A stretch of 64,000 nt of DNA from an uncultured Duncaniella sp. (GCA_910576785.1 CAJTJG010000019.1:3690-67689), one strand, 5' to 3'. Shown: positions 52,498 to 62,450, counted from the first letter of the stretch. The notes: generated from the sequence alone by a model not told the origin. Translations and numbers: made by a program.

Positions 52498-54111
52498 ATG
52501 ATAGCTGTAAATAATCTCGGCATCCAGTTTGGCAAACGTGTGCTTTTTCAGGATGTCAACCTCAAGTTCACCCCAGGCAACTGCTATGGCATCATCGGTG
52601 CCAACGGCGCGGGAAAATCGACATTGATGCGCATACTCAGCGACCAGCTGACACCTACGCACGGTACAGTATCGCAAGGCCCCGGCGAACGCATGAGCGT
52701 TCTGGAGCAGGATCACTTCAAGTTTGATGACTGCACTGTTATCGAGACCGTACTCAGAGGCCACACTGTGCTTTGGGACATCATGCAGGAGAAGGACGCC
52801 CTCTATGCCAAGGAGGACTTCTCTGACGAGGACGGCATACGTGCATCCGAACTCGAGGAGCGTTTCGCTGAGCTCGAAGGTTGGAACGCCGAGAGCGAGG
52901 CAGCCGCACTGCTGAGCGGACTGGGTATAAAGGAGGACAAGCACTACACGCTGATGCGCGATATGAGCGGTAATGAAAAAGTGCGTGTGCTCCTGGCAAA
53001 GGCTCTTTTCGGCAACCCCGACAACCTCCTGCTCGACGAGCCAACCAACGATCTCGACCTCGACACAGTGGCATGGCTCGAAGACTATCTGTCGAAATTT
53101 GAAAACACGGTGCTCGTGGTGAGCCACGACCGCCACTTCCTCGACTCCGTGTGCACACATACGCTCGACATCGACTACAACAAGCTCACCCTCTTTGCCG
53201 GCAACTACAGTTTCTGGTATGAGTCCTCACAGCTCGCACTGCGCCAGCAGCAGCAGGCCAACAAGAAGGCTGAGGAGAAACGCAAGGAGCTCCTCGAATT
53301 CATCCAGCGTTTCAGCGCCAACGTGGCCAAGTCAAAACAGACCACCTCTCGCAAGAAGATGCTCGAGAAACTCAATGTCGAGGAGATCCAGCCCTCCTCC
53401 CGCCGCTATCCCGGCATCATCTTCACCCCCCAGCGTGAGCCAGGCAACAAGATTCTCGAAGTCAAGGGTCTCTCGGCCAGCATTGATGGCGAAGTACTCT
53501 TCTCCGATGTGAACTTCCAGGTGGAGAAAGGCGACAAGATAGCCTTCCTCAGCCATGACCCGCGCGCCATGACGGCACTGTTCGAGATCATCAACGGTAA
53601 GCGCAAGCCCGATTCAGGCACCTACGAGTGGGGCCAGACCATCACCACCGCCTATCTCCCGCTCGATAATACCGATTTCTTCAACACAGATCTCAATCTT
53701 GTCGACTGGCTGTCGCAGTTCTCCAACGACAATTCCGAGATATACCTCAAGGGATTCCTCGGCAAAATGCTTTTCTCCGGAGAAGAAGTCCTCAAAAAAG
53801 CATCAGTACTGTCAGGAGGTGAGAAGATGCGATGCATGATAGCACGCATGATGATGACTGACGCCAACACTCTCGTGCTTGACTCCCCTACCAACCATCT
53901 CGACCTTGAGTCCATCCAGGCGTTCAACAACACCCTCCAGGCATTCAAAGGCAATGTGCTGCTGTCAAGCCATGACCACGAATTCATACAGACCGTGTGC
54001 AACCGCATGATTGAACTTACACCCAAGGGAATCATCGACAAGCTCATGGACTACGATGACTATATCACCGACCCCAAAGTCCTTGCAGCCAAGGAGAAGA
54101 TGTACAGCTGA
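52498..54111 (+). CDS. ABC-F ATPase, YbiT-like
   Basis: A 537-residue cytoplasmic protein with two ABC ATPase domains and no membrane part, so it acts on ribosomes rather than as a transporter. Domain 1: Walker A GIIGANGAGKSTLM, signature MSGNEKVRVLLAKAL (LSGGE changed to MSGNE), Walker B NLLLDEPTND. The inter-domain linker contains TTSRKKMLEKLNVEEIQPSS, characteristic of YbiT. Domain 2: a Walker A-like loop LSHDPRAMTALF that lacks the GxxGxGKS pattern, signature LSGGEKMRCMIARMM, and Walker B TLVLDSPTNHLD, in which the catalytic Glu is Ser. So only site 1 looks fully equipped. ABC-F proteins tune translation or protect ribosomes; a specific role is unknown. Confidence 0.88.
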   Translation: MIAVNNLGIQFGKRVLFQDVNLKFTPGNCYGIIGANGAGKSTLMRILSDQLTPTHGTVSQGPGERMSVLEQDHFKFDDCTVIETVLRGHTVLWDIMQEKDALYAKEDFSDEDGIRASELEERFAELEGWNAESEAAALLSGLGIKEDKHYTLMRDMSGNEKVRVLLAKALFGNPDNLLLDEPTNDLDLDTVAWLEDYLSKFENTVLVVSHDRHFLDSVCTHTLDIDYNKLTLFAGNYSFWYESSQLALRQQQQANKKAEEKRKELLEFIQRFSANVAKSKQTTSRKKMLEKLNVEEIQPSSRRYPGIIFTPQREPGNKILEVKGLSASIDGEVLFSDVNFQVEKGDKIAFLSHDPRAMTALFEIINGKRKPDSGTYEWGQTITTAYLPLDNTDFFNTDLNLVDWLSQFSNDNSEIYLKGFLGKMLFSGEEVLKKASVLSGGEKMRCMIARMMMTDANTLVLDSPTNHLDLESIQAFNNTLQAFKGNVLLSSHDHEFIQTVCNRMIELTPKGIIDKLMDYDDYITDPKVLAAKEKMYS

Positions 54112-54136
54112 CATCTTCTGTAGATACAACACAAAG

Positions 54137-54195
54137 AAACAAGGGACAGGCGTGGCATTTTGGAATCTACATTCCACCACGCCTGTCCCTTGTTT
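54137..54195 (+). terminator. Terminator after the ABC-F gene
   Basis: Perfect 19-bp inverted repeat (arms 54137-54155 and 54177-54195) with a second small stem (GGAAT/ATTCC) in the loop, followed by TTCCTTTTTG. It separates the ABC-F gene from the vWA operon. Confidence 0.85.
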
Positions 54196-54296
54196 TTCCT
54201 TTTTGCCGCTTCCATCATACTATCATCTTCCATTCTATAAATCTCAATCTTTTTTCATGTTTTAAAACATATACCATCCGATAAGCGCGATATAAG

Positions 54297-54327
54297 TTTG
54301 AGTTTTAAATATATTTCACTATATTTG
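54297..54327 (+). promoter_or_regulatory. Promoter of the vWA-tubulin-protease operon
   Basis: -33 TTTG (54297-54300) and -7 TATATTTG (54320-54327) are 19 bases apart, the best match to the Bacteroidetes consensus in the window. Transcription should begin near 54334, which rules out the TTG at 54298 as start and supports ATG 54355. Confidence 0.8.
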
Positions 54328-54354
54328 CGACAATACCATCTGTCGGAAACCGAA

Positions 54355-56142
54355 ATGAAAACTACAGGTTTGCTTATCTCCATGCGAACGTCACTCATGG
54401 TTCTTGCCATGCTCCTTCACACTGCCGTAGCCATGGCGCAGCGCGAACGCAACTACATCTACATCTTTGACTGTACGGCCTCCATGAAGTCTGACAAAAT
54501 AAACATGTGGGAGCCCGCAAAAACAGCACTTGACCGCACTATCACATCGCAAAGCTCAGTGGAAGGCAGTATGTTTACCGTGGTTCCATTCCAGGATCAC
54601 CCCCATGCGCCAATGAGATTTGACGCCGCCGGCTATGCCCGTACCAGAAGTGATCTTTCCGGCACACTCGACAAATACATATCATCGCCTCATAGCCGCA
54701 CGAATATATATGAAGCTTTCACAGCCGGAATGGATCTTGTGGATCCTGCCATGGACAACCGTGTATACCTCCTTACCGATGGTATAGACGAAGTGAGAGG
54801 TGTCGACGAGGTGTGCCGTCTCATCAGGCAGTGGTGCGCATCCCACCGCAACACACGGTTCTTCTATGTGATGCTTGATGGCATGGCCTCCAATCCCTCG
54901 CTTGACAAAGCACTTGAAGAGTGCGGCGACGCCTACGGGGTGAAATGCCGTGACGGGGTAATACCCCAGATAGCCGACATATCATCCAGTGTCCACGCCA
55001 ACACACTCGAACTGGACAGAACATACAGCCTCCGCTTCAGCGAGCCATGCGAATATCCTCTGTCCGTGAGATGCGATGACCCGTATTTCGATGTCAGCAT
55101 AGCGGGCGGGAAGGCTTCAGGAGGAAGGATAGATCTGAAATTCGACATAAAAGCCGACCGGACCCTACAGGAACTCAACGATCTCCTCGCAGCTGATGCC
55201 GACAATGACGGCATATACAGCTTCGGGATAGACATCACATCGCCCGATCCACTTCTGTTCATAGCCAACCCCGAGGTAGAGGTCCATATGGCCAACAGGC
55301 GTATGCGTTCACTTGAAATTCTATCCGGCGAATGCGATGAATACCATGCTTCTTCCGGAGCCGAATGGTATCCGGCGTTCCTATGGAGCGCCGAGCATCC
55401 GCAGGACACTGTAAAAGTAGACCTCACTCCGGTATTCTCCAATACTCACGGTAGATCGACGGCCACATTCACCATCACCCCGGACGATAATACATCCGGA
55501 TGTGATATCACATTCAACGGCCGTCATCTCAACCCAGATGGTAAATTCACGCTGACTGAGAACTCCCCGGCTATCATAGGCATATGCTTTACCCCTGATG
55601 CAGCCGACGGCAAACACTACTTCACCATCACCCACACCGTGAGCCGCGACATAGAGATGATAAACTCTCTTCCGGTCAGCAATATGACTCCACTGTCCAT
55701 ACGCACCACATTCAAACGGTGCTGGAATCCGCTTGCCACCATACTGTTCTGGATTGCGGCATGCATCCTTGCAGCACTACTCATATGGTTTGTATTCCTG
55801 CAGCGCCAGCTCTATCCCCGCTTCGGCAAGATGAGTCTCGAGCTAATAGGACCCGGTTCATACTACACATCAAAGAAGCTGAAAGGCTACCGCATGGTAG
55901 TACTTACAGCCTCCCGCCGACGCCAGGGCGGGTTGTCATCAATCTTAAAAGGCAAAGTGCTGTACATCGCCGGCGACCATTTCTCCCCCCCTGTCACCAT
56001 CACACCTTGGCACCGCAAAAGCGCACGGATGGCACCGGCTGACGGATGGGACATTACACCGGCTTCCCGGCTCGAGACCGGCGAGACATACACTCTGATC
56101 AACGTCTCAACGCACGACAAAACCAAAATCAATGTGAATTAA
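54355..56142 (+). CDS. Membrane-anchored von Willebrand A protein (operon gene 1)
   Basis: 595 residues from ATG 54355. A signal sequence with two possible start methionines (MKTTGLLISM then RTSLMVLAMLLHTAVAMAQ) sends the N-terminus to the periplasm. A vWA domain covers about residues 32-215: MIDAS motif FDCTASMKS (DxTxS) and VYLLTDGIDEVRG. About 240 residues of beta-rich sequence follow, probably Ig-like domains, with an EF-hand-like DADNDGIYSF. Then comes one membrane helix near 462-482 (ILFWIAACILAALLIWFVFL) and a cytoplasmic tail of about 110 residues. This layout puts a metal-dependent adhesion domain outside and a contact surface for the tubulin-like protein inside (inference). The next gene starts 21 bases on. 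Confidence 0.85.
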   Translation: MKTTGLLISMRTSLMVLAMLLHTAVAMAQRERNYIYIFDCTASMKSDKINMWEPAKTALDRTITSQSSVEGSMFTVVPFQDHPHAPMRFDAAGYARTRSDLSGTLDKYISSPHSRTNIYEAFTAGMDLVDPAMDNRVYLLTDGIDEVRGVDEVCRLIRQWCASHRNTRFFYVMLDGMASNPSLDKALEECGDAYGVKCRDGVIPQIADISSSVHANTLELDRTYSLRFSEPCEYPLSVRCDDPYFDVSIAGGKASGGRIDLKFDIKADRTLQELNDLLAADADNDGIYSFGIDITSPDPLLFIANPEVEVHMANRRMRSLEILSGECDEYHASSGAEWYPAFLWSAEHPQDTVKVDLTPVFSNTHGRSTATFTITPDDNTSGCDITFNGRHLNPDGKFTLTENSPAIIGICFTPDAADGKHYFTITHTVSRDIEMINSLPVSNMTPLSIRTTFKRCWNPLATILFWIAACILAALLIWFVFLQRQLYPRFGKMSLELIGPGSYYTSKKLKGYRMVVLTASRRRQGGLSSILKGKVLYIAGDHFSPPVTITPWHRKSARMAPADGWDITPASRLETGETYTLINVSTHDKTKINVN

Positions 56143-56163
56143 CCTAAAACCACTCCGCATATC

Positions 56164-58944
56164 ATGACTACCAAACTCAGGCGCACACTTTTTATCGGAC
56201 TTGGCGGCACCGGCATGTCGGCACTGCTGCACACAAAGAAAGTACTATACGACACCTACGGAGAGATCCCACCCATGCTTGGCTTTCTGGGCATTGACAC
56301 AGACGGAGATGTCTATAACCGCTCACTCCCGGCCAAAGACGGGACACTCATCACACTGACCACCTCCGAACAACTCCCCATATGCGTCAACACCCCCGAC
56401 GCCACCTACATGCGTACCCCCGACAAGTACGACTGGCTCCCTGCATGCAATGCCTCAGCCCTCGACAACCTGCGTATCGGAGCCGGACAAGTACGCTCCA
56501 ACGGCCGTTTTGCCGTCACAATACGCGAAGAGGATGTGACAAACAGTGTGAACGCCAAGATAAGACAGATCAACTCCGCATCCATCATCGACAACCCGCG
56601 CTACACTCTGCTGGGCACCGATACCGAAATCCACATGGTATTCTCACTCGGTGGCGGCACCGGATGCGGCACATTCATCAACATGGCCTATCTGCTTAAC
56701 CGTACTGTGCCCGGTGCCAAACTTTCAGGATATGCAGTGATGGCCGACGTGTTCCGCGCCATGATGCAAGGGGCCGGAGTGGCACGTGTACGTGCCAATG
56801 CCATGGGTGCCATCATCGATCTCGACTACCTGATGCACCTCAATCCTGCATCCGAGCCGGTGGAGATAAAATGGCTCAAGGACTCGGAGAAAGTTCACTC
56901 GCGCCCGTTTGACGCATTTTACTTCATCGACAACCGCAGCGTGGACAACAATATGTTCTCCAACGTGGATCAATTATGCGAGATGATATCCCTCGCTCTT
57001 GTCACATCCACCGGCGAACTCAGCGTAGCCACAGCATCAGTGAGCGACAATGTGGCCAAGCAGATCGGCGACGGCACCATGGACATACGCGACAAGAAGG
57101 CATGGGCGGCAGGATTCGGAGTCTCCGAAATACTTTTTAATCCCGAAGTTCCCGCCGATATATACAAACGCAAAGCCTCACGACAGATCATCACCCGAAT
57201 GCTCAATGGCGGATGCGATGACCCTTCAATCATAGCCAACGCATGGATCGACAATACACGCATACGTGAGAATAACGAAAAGGATGATGTGATAGATTAT
57301 TTCATGCCCGGATCCTCACCACGTACATTCTCCGATATAGACTCGCCCGAGAATCCCATCGTCGAGGTAGACCACTTCATCGACAATATAGCCATGGAGA
57401 AACGTGAGTCTCTCAACGAAAAGCTCGATACACTGACCCGCAGGGTAGACATTGCCCTCGGAACTCTCATGAACGAACAGGCCAACCGTGAATGCGGCAT
57501 CTATCTGTGCGAGCATATCCTCAAGGCCATCCTCAATCAGGTGGAGCTATGCGACAGTGAGATGAAAAGCGAGATCGAGGAACATGGCATCACCCTCACA
57601 CGCCGCCGCAGCACACTTGAGAGCACATGCCGGGAGCTTGCCGAGACACGCGGCATATTCTCAGGCCACAAACGCAGGCAGCTGACAGCCGAAGTGTGTG
57701 AACTCACCATGCAGGTGGCGCGTGTAAGACGCGAGATTATGAGACGCGAGATGGCACGTGAATTCTACAATTGGCTGCGCACACGTGTGAGCGCTTCGTT
57801 CGACCGCGTCAACGCCATCGTGTCAAATCTCAAGGCTGTGACCGAAGAGTGTGCCTCCGACATAGAAAGAACTCTCATGAACCTTGGCAACAACAACTTC
57901 TTCCAGTATGATCTCACTCCGGCAGAAGCCGAAAAGGTGAATTGTCCGATGTCTGACATCGTGTTCAACGACTTCATCCACTACATGAAGGGACACGGCG
58001 GCGTCCAATCCATAGCCTCAATGACAGCCGCCGAAACATCGCAGATCATCAATAACTTCTGCGACACTCTCCCCAAAGTGGGTGCGCTGCGAGCTCTCAC
58101 CATCGACTCGGTGGTGGACCGCATGACCGATGACGAATTCTCTGCTCTCTGCATGAAAGCCATGCGCAAGGCCGAGCCACTCTTCACCTACACATACCGC
58201 GGGTATGATGCCGATGTCAAGTCAAGACCAATGGACAGTTTCTATGTCGGAGTAGCCGACAAAGCCGTATCGAGATTCTCCCGCGGTGGTTTCATGAAGA
58301 GCCTCCTGCGCGGTGGCGCCAATGTCGACTTCTCTACCACCGGCATAAAGGACCGCGTGATCATATACAGGCAGATAGGAGTTGTACCTCCGTTCACACT
58401 CACGGCCATCGACAATTACCGCCCGGAATATGAACGGTTCGAGGAATCGAAGGAAGCTACATCCCACTGGGACAACGAGATGTTCCGCCGCATGAGAAAG
58501 GAACGGTTCAGACTCGAGCCAACCGACGGCACACGCTCCGGCGGTATCGGCCTGTGGACATTCGCCATCATCAGCGGAATTGTGACTTTCGATCCGAAAC
58601 GCGCCGTATACCGCATGCGCAGCAAGGCTCTCGGAGGCAAACCTATCACCGGTTTCATGGTCGATCTTGGCAAGACTCGTCCGGAAGCTTACAGAACATT
58701 TGAGGACAATCTCGATATTATCGAACCGGAGATCTCAGCCATGCGTGATAAAATCGGACTCCCCGGCGACACATCCGGACTCGTGGAACGATTCGGGAAT
58801 GCTAAGAAATCCGTTGAGAACAATACATACCTGCAAGCCTTCTCCATGTGTCCATATACACTCGAACAGCTCGAAGATCCGAGATTCAGCGAGACATTTG
58901 ATCTCATCAACAATGAGATGACATATATAATGGAGGAACTCTGA
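56164..58944 (+). CDS. Tubulin/FtsZ-like GTPase, Tubulin_2 family (operon gene 2)
   Basis: A 926-residue cytoplasmic protein. The N-terminus has a Rossmann-type start LFIGLGGTGMSALL (residues 9-22) and DTDGD. The tubulin signature GGGTGCGTF lies at residues 163-171, matching the GGGTG(T/S)G loop that binds GTP phosphates. This fits the Tubulin_2 group, a divergent branch of the FtsZ/tubulin superfamily. Around residues 460-540 is a strongly charged coiled coil (MKSEIEEHGITLTRRRSTLE), and 400 more residues of unrecognised sequence follow. FtsZ is about 380 residues, so this is more than twice as long. Families of this type are known beside vWA genes and have been proposed to drive membrane remodelling. 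It ends one base before the protease start. Confidence 0.85.
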   Translation: MTTKLRRTLFIGLGGTGMSALLHTKKVLYDTYGEIPPMLGFLGIDTDGDVYNRSLPAKDGTLITLTTSEQLPICVNTPDATYMRTPDKYDWLPACNASALDNLRIGAGQVRSNGRFAVTIREEDVTNSVNAKIRQINSASIIDNPRYTLLGTDTEIHMVFSLGGGTGCGTFINMAYLLNRTVPGAKLSGYAVMADVFRAMMQGAGVARVRANAMGAIIDLDYLMHLNPASEPVEIKWLKDSEKVHSRPFDAFYFIDNRSVDNNMFSNVDQLCEMISLALVTSTGELSVATASVSDNVAKQIGDGTMDIRDKKAWAAGFGVSEILFNPEVPADIYKRKASRQIITRMLNGGCDDPSIIANAWIDNTRIRENNEKDDVIDYFMPGSSPRTFSDIDSPENPIVEVDHFIDNIAMEKRESLNEKLDTLTRRVDIALGTLMNEQANRECGIYLCEHILKAILNQVELCDSEMKSEIEEHGITLTRRRSTLESTCRELAETRGIFSGHKRRQLTAEVCELTMQVARVRREIMRREMAREFYNWLRTRVSASFDRVNAIVSNLKAVTEECASDIERTLMNLGNNNFFQYDLTPAEAEKVNCPMSDIVFNDFIHYMKGHGGVQSIASMTAAETSQIINNFCDTLPKVGALRALTIDSVVDRMTDDEFSALCMKAMRKAEPLFTYTYRGYDADVKSRPMDSFYVGVADKAVSRFSRGGFMKSLLRGGANVDFSTTGIKDRVIIYRQIGVVPPFTLTAIDNYRPEYERFEESKEATSHWDNEMFRRMRKERFRLEPTDGTRSGGIGLWTFAIISGIVTFDPKRAVYRMRSKALGGKPITGFMVDLGKTRPEAYRTFEDNLDIIEPEISAMRDKIGLPGDTSGLVERFGNAKKSVENNTYLQAFSMCPYTLEQLEDPRFSETFDLINNEMTYIMEEL

Positions 58945-58945
58945 C

Positions 58946-61900
58946 ATGATTATTCCACTGCCGGTCATATGGCTTTCCGACATCACCGCCACCCTGTCAG
59001 AAAGGGTGGCGGAGAAGATGTCGCGCCAACCGGAGGAGATCTCCGGCATGTACCATGAGTTCAGATTCAGGGGACTCGACACTGAATCCATGGCGCAGGA
59101 ACTTTCCGCCGCTTACCGGAAGCTCATCACAATCGACGCCATTGACACCACCCTCCATGCTGTAGCCATCCTGCCGCTGTTCGACCCCGAAGCCACAGGG
59201 TTGGCCAGACAGCTGCTCGAAGCCATAAAGCTCACCGGTAGTTCGTTCTCGCTGGAGATAATAGGCCTGCAGGAGAGCCTTCACACAGCCCTTGGCATCG
59301 ACGCCAAGCCCGAGGCCGAGATCGTGAAGCAGAACATTGCAGGAATAATCCCACTCACCTCCACCCAAGGTACGCGGAGTTCCCTCATACTCATGGATGA
59401 CTATATCTCCACCGGGGCGTCCATAGGTTTCAACTCCAGTCTGCTCGCTCGGTATCTCAGCACAATATTCAGCGCTTTTATTGAGAACTTCCGCAAGGTA
59501 ATGATGCCACTGCAGTTCCCGGGAAGTGGTCCCGGAGTGCTTGCCTTCGGACTATCGAAGATGGAATTTGACAGTGACAGCGTGACAGACGCGCTTATCA
59601 ACCACACCCTTGTGAAAGTGCTCGGTGAATCGGGAGTTACCACCGAAAGCATCAATACCCAGAAAGCGGCCGATCGTGCCTACCGCACACTCGAAGGCGT
59701 GGACAGATTCTTCGATGACTTCTACGCTGAGGAAGTGATACCACTACTGGACCGTAAGCTCCCCGAACGTGAGATCGCAGCAGAAGTAGCCCCCGCCCTT
59801 GAGAAACGCATAAACCATCTGGCCGAGATCGCAACATCCTTTCTCAAGGACCGTACCTTGCCCCTGCCTGAGCGTGAAGCCTCCTTATCATTGCTCCTTG
59901 GACGCGACAACCCTCTGCTCAAAGGTATGCACTACAGGCAGGAGTGTCTCTATATCGACGATGCGCTGACATCGCCCGCCGCACTTTTCATTGACGCATA
60001 CAACTCATATGCACGCAACACCCGTCTGCTCCCCACCCCGACCGATTTCCCGCCGCTGAAAAAATATGTATGGGATGACGAGGCTGGTGAGTATGCCGAG
60101 AGCCCCGACAATACCAAAGCCTACAATCCTCTGCCTGAGTTGAAAAGACTCAAGACTGAAATAATCGACCAGACAGCCTACATCAGATACAAGGAGATAG
60201 AGATGGAAAAGCTGCTGGACAGCCTGCTAACCGATCCGACAGAGAAACCGAAGGGTGTAAACGTACACAGCAATTCCTTCGAGATCGTCGAACAGCCTCT
60301 CAGCGAAAAATACATCCCATCTCCTGCTGTCACACCGCTCAAGTCGGTTGACCTGAGGCAATACTTCTCTCCCATACGGCAGCAGGGAGCCCTTGGCGCA
60401 TGCTCGTCATTTGCAGTGGCGGCAATCTACGAGAGCATCATGAACCGTCTGAACGCCGCATCAGGCATACAGGCCGAACCGGCAGACATGAGCGAAAGAT
60501 TCCTGTTCTACTACAGCAATATTATCAAGGACAAGATAAACCGGGGGAGCAACTTCCACGAACAGCTCGAAGTGCTTGGCCAACAGGGCATATGTCCAGA
60601 AGTCATGTGCCCCTACTTCATGACTGATGCCAAAGGGATGCGCAAGGCCCCGACAACCCAGGCTATCTTGGCAGCATCCACACACAGGGTGATTAAAGCT
60701 CGCCAGATACCACTGATCGATACCGGTTCGACCATGGACTGCCTCGCCGCCAACCACCGAATGCTCACATCGGCTCTATCCGAAGGATATCCTGTGGGTA
60801 TATCCCTGAAGATATACAACAGTTTCGCCCGAAAGCCGGGAGGATTCATACCGCGGCCTGATGAGACCGATATTGCCTCTGGAGACGAAGGAAACCATGC
60901 GATGGTGATAGTAGGATATTCCGAAACGGATAAATTCTATATAGTACGCAATTCCTGGGGCGAGCAGTTCGGTGACAAAGGATATTGCTACATATCGGCC
61001 GCATACGTGGATGATCCGAAATACAATAATTTCTGCTGTATCATCACCGATACCACCGAAGATGGCTCTCTGACCGAAGGCGTGAGAGATGTGCCACGCG
61101 TTGTGGCCGACTTCGGTACCACCGAGACAAGAATACGTGTGGCCACCATATCCAATTCACTCGACGAAGCCCGTATACGTCTCGAAGCGCTGAGAGAACT
61201 CTATGAGACCAACTACCGATATTACGAAGCTCTGTTCGAGAAACTGTCCGTGCCATCGGTACGCAACACTCTTCTATCCATGACCGAGGATGCCCAGCGG
61301 GAAAGCATCAGCCGCATGGAGAACAGGAGAAGCAGACTCATAGCCCAACTCCCCTCGCAGATGGCAAGATTCTTCATCAGATACTCTGAGAGAATCGCCA
61401 AAGTGACAGCCTTAACGGGGGTCTTTATGTTTATCTACCTGATATGCTGTATTGCCCATATCGATGGATGGTTGAACTACATTTCCTTAGGTGCGGCTGC
61501 AATGATGATACTCGTGACAATATACACGTTTGGATACTACTATTACTCACGCCGGCGTTACCGGCATCATCTCAAGACAAAAATTGATGATCTTGCCGCA
61601 CGAATAGCAAAGAGGAAAGAGGAACTCGCCACCCGAAAACTACATTTTCATGTGGCAGGTATGGCCTTCGACCAACTCCATGCCCTCTCCGTAAGTCTCG
61701 ACAACACGCTGAACCGTCTATCGGCATTCAACTCTTGCCTCCGTGACTGGTATGAGACTTCGAGCAGCAACACTGCCTATCCTGCCACCACCACCGAGGG
61801 TATGTTCATACGCCTCAGTTCTCCACAGCAGATAGAAAAATTCTATAACAATAATCTCAAGCGTATCATCGACGGAGTGGATATTACGGACGAATTCGCG

Positions 61901-62296
61901 TCATTCCAACCTACTGACGCCGGGATTATGGATCTACGCCACAGGATCGAGGAAATGCTGCGCAACAGCATAGGCAACCTCCTCGATGACTTCGACATGA
62001 CATCCTATCTCTCCGCCACCGAGAAATATCCATTCATGCCTGAGGCCGAAACCACCGAACTCTTTAAACGCCTCAACCGCATGGCCAACGTCACAACCCG
62101 CCACAACGGAAACGGAGTATCGATGAACGAGAGCCGATACGTGATAAGCTGCGTGCCGCAACCATTCATCAACAAATGGCGAGAAGTGGTCAATCCCAAC
62201 TTCCCTTTCCCACCTGAGTGCTGCTACTGCCACGACCAACGCTCAGTAACCATCCTGACAGTCCGGCTCATACCACAGTCGGACATCGCCCTGTGA
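58946..62296 (+). CDS. Papain-like (C1) protease with two membrane helices (operon gene 3)
   Basis: 1,116 residues. The first 450 form an unrecognised domain. Residues about 470-700 are papain-like: FSPIRQQGALGACSSFAVAA gives the oxyanion Gln480 and nucleophile Cys486, GNHAMVIVGYSE gives His651, and VRNSWGEQFGDKGYCYIS gives Asn669, so the triad is intact. A helical stretch follows, then two membrane helices near 818-870 (VFMFIYLICCIAHIDGW; ISLGAAAMMILVTIYTFGYY) and a 245-residue tail. No signal peptide is seen, and two helices with a short hairpin loop would leave both large parts on the same, cytoplasmic side (inference). It could process the tubulin-like or vWA partner, or act as an effector. 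No promoter separates it from the other two genes. Confidence 0.85.
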   Translation: MIIPLPVIWLSDITATLSERVAEKMSRQPEEISGMYHEFRFRGLDTESMAQELSAAYRKLITIDAIDTTLHAVAILPLFDPEATGLARQLLEAIKLTGSSFSLEIIGLQESLHTALGIDAKPEAEIVKQNIAGIIPLTSTQGTRSSLILMDDYISTGASIGFNSSLLARYLSTIFSAFIENFRKVMMPLQFPGSGPGVLAFGLSKMEFDSDSVTDALINHTLVKVLGESGVTTESINTQKAADRAYRTLEGVDRFFDDFYAEEVIPLLDRKLPEREIAAEVAPALEKRINHLAEIATSFLKDRTLPLPEREASLSLLLGRDNPLLKGMHYRQECLYIDDALTSPAALFIDAYNSYARNTRLLPTPTDFPPLKKYVWDDEAGEYAESPDNTKAYNPLPELKRLKTEIIDQTAYIRYKEIEMEKLLDSLLTDPTEKPKGVNVHSNSFEIVEQPLSEKYIPSPAVTPLKSVDLRQYFSPIRQQGALGACSSFAVAAIYESIMNRLNAASGIQAEPADMSERFLFYYSNIIKDKINRGSNFHEQLEVLGQQGICPEVMCPYFMTDAKGMRKAPTTQAILAASTHRVIKARQIPLIDTGSTMDCLAANHRMLTSALSEGYPVGISLKIYNSFARKPGGFIPRPDETDIASGDEGNHAMVIVGYSETDKFYIVRNSWGEQFGDKGYCYISAAYVDDPKYNNFCCIITDTTEDGSLTEGVRDVPRVVADFGTTETRIRVATISNSLDEARIRLEALRELYETNYRYYEALFEKLSVPSVRNTLLSMTEDAQRESISRMENRRSRLIAQLPSQMARFFIRYSERIAKVTALTGVFMFIYLICCIAHIDGWLNYISLGAAAMMILVTIYTFGYYYYSRRRYRHHLKTKIDDLAARIAKRKEELATRKLHFHVAGMAFDQLHALSVSLDNTLNRLSAFNSCLRDWYETSSSNTAYPATTTEGMFIRLSSPQQIEKFYNNNLKRIIDGVDITDEFASFQPTDAGIMDLRHRIEEMLRNSIGNLLDDFDMTSYLSATEKYPFMPEAETTELFKRLNRMANVTTRHNGNGVSMNESRYVISCVPQPFINKWREVVNPNFPFPPECCYCHDQRSVTILTVRLIPQSDIAL

Positions 62297-62405
62297 TACA
62301 TGTAGCAGACAAGTACGACGCCAAACAACACACTGTATATCAACAATTTCAACACAACAACGCAAAGTTTTTCTATCAAAATATACGCGGATGAAGTTTT
62401 TTGTG

Positions 62406-62413
62406 TAATTTTG
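62406..62413 (+). promoter_or_regulatory. Promoter -7 element for the PurF-like gene
   Basis: TAATTTTG followed by CAC, 38 bases before the start codon. No TTTG at -33. Confidence 0.6.
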
Positions 62414-62450
62414 CACTTTCTTTTTCAAAACGCAATCATTATCGCACTGT

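Noticed and set aside
54298..54354. TTG at 54298 as start of the vWA protein
   Set aside because: The -33 and -7 promoter elements lie inside this stretch, so it is not in the transcript.
59386..59436. Phosphoribosyltransferase-like loop in the papain-like protein N-terminal domain
   Set aside because: Only a short chance-level similarity (DDYISTGAS); the surrounding strands do not show a PRTase fold pattern, so no enzymatic call is made.
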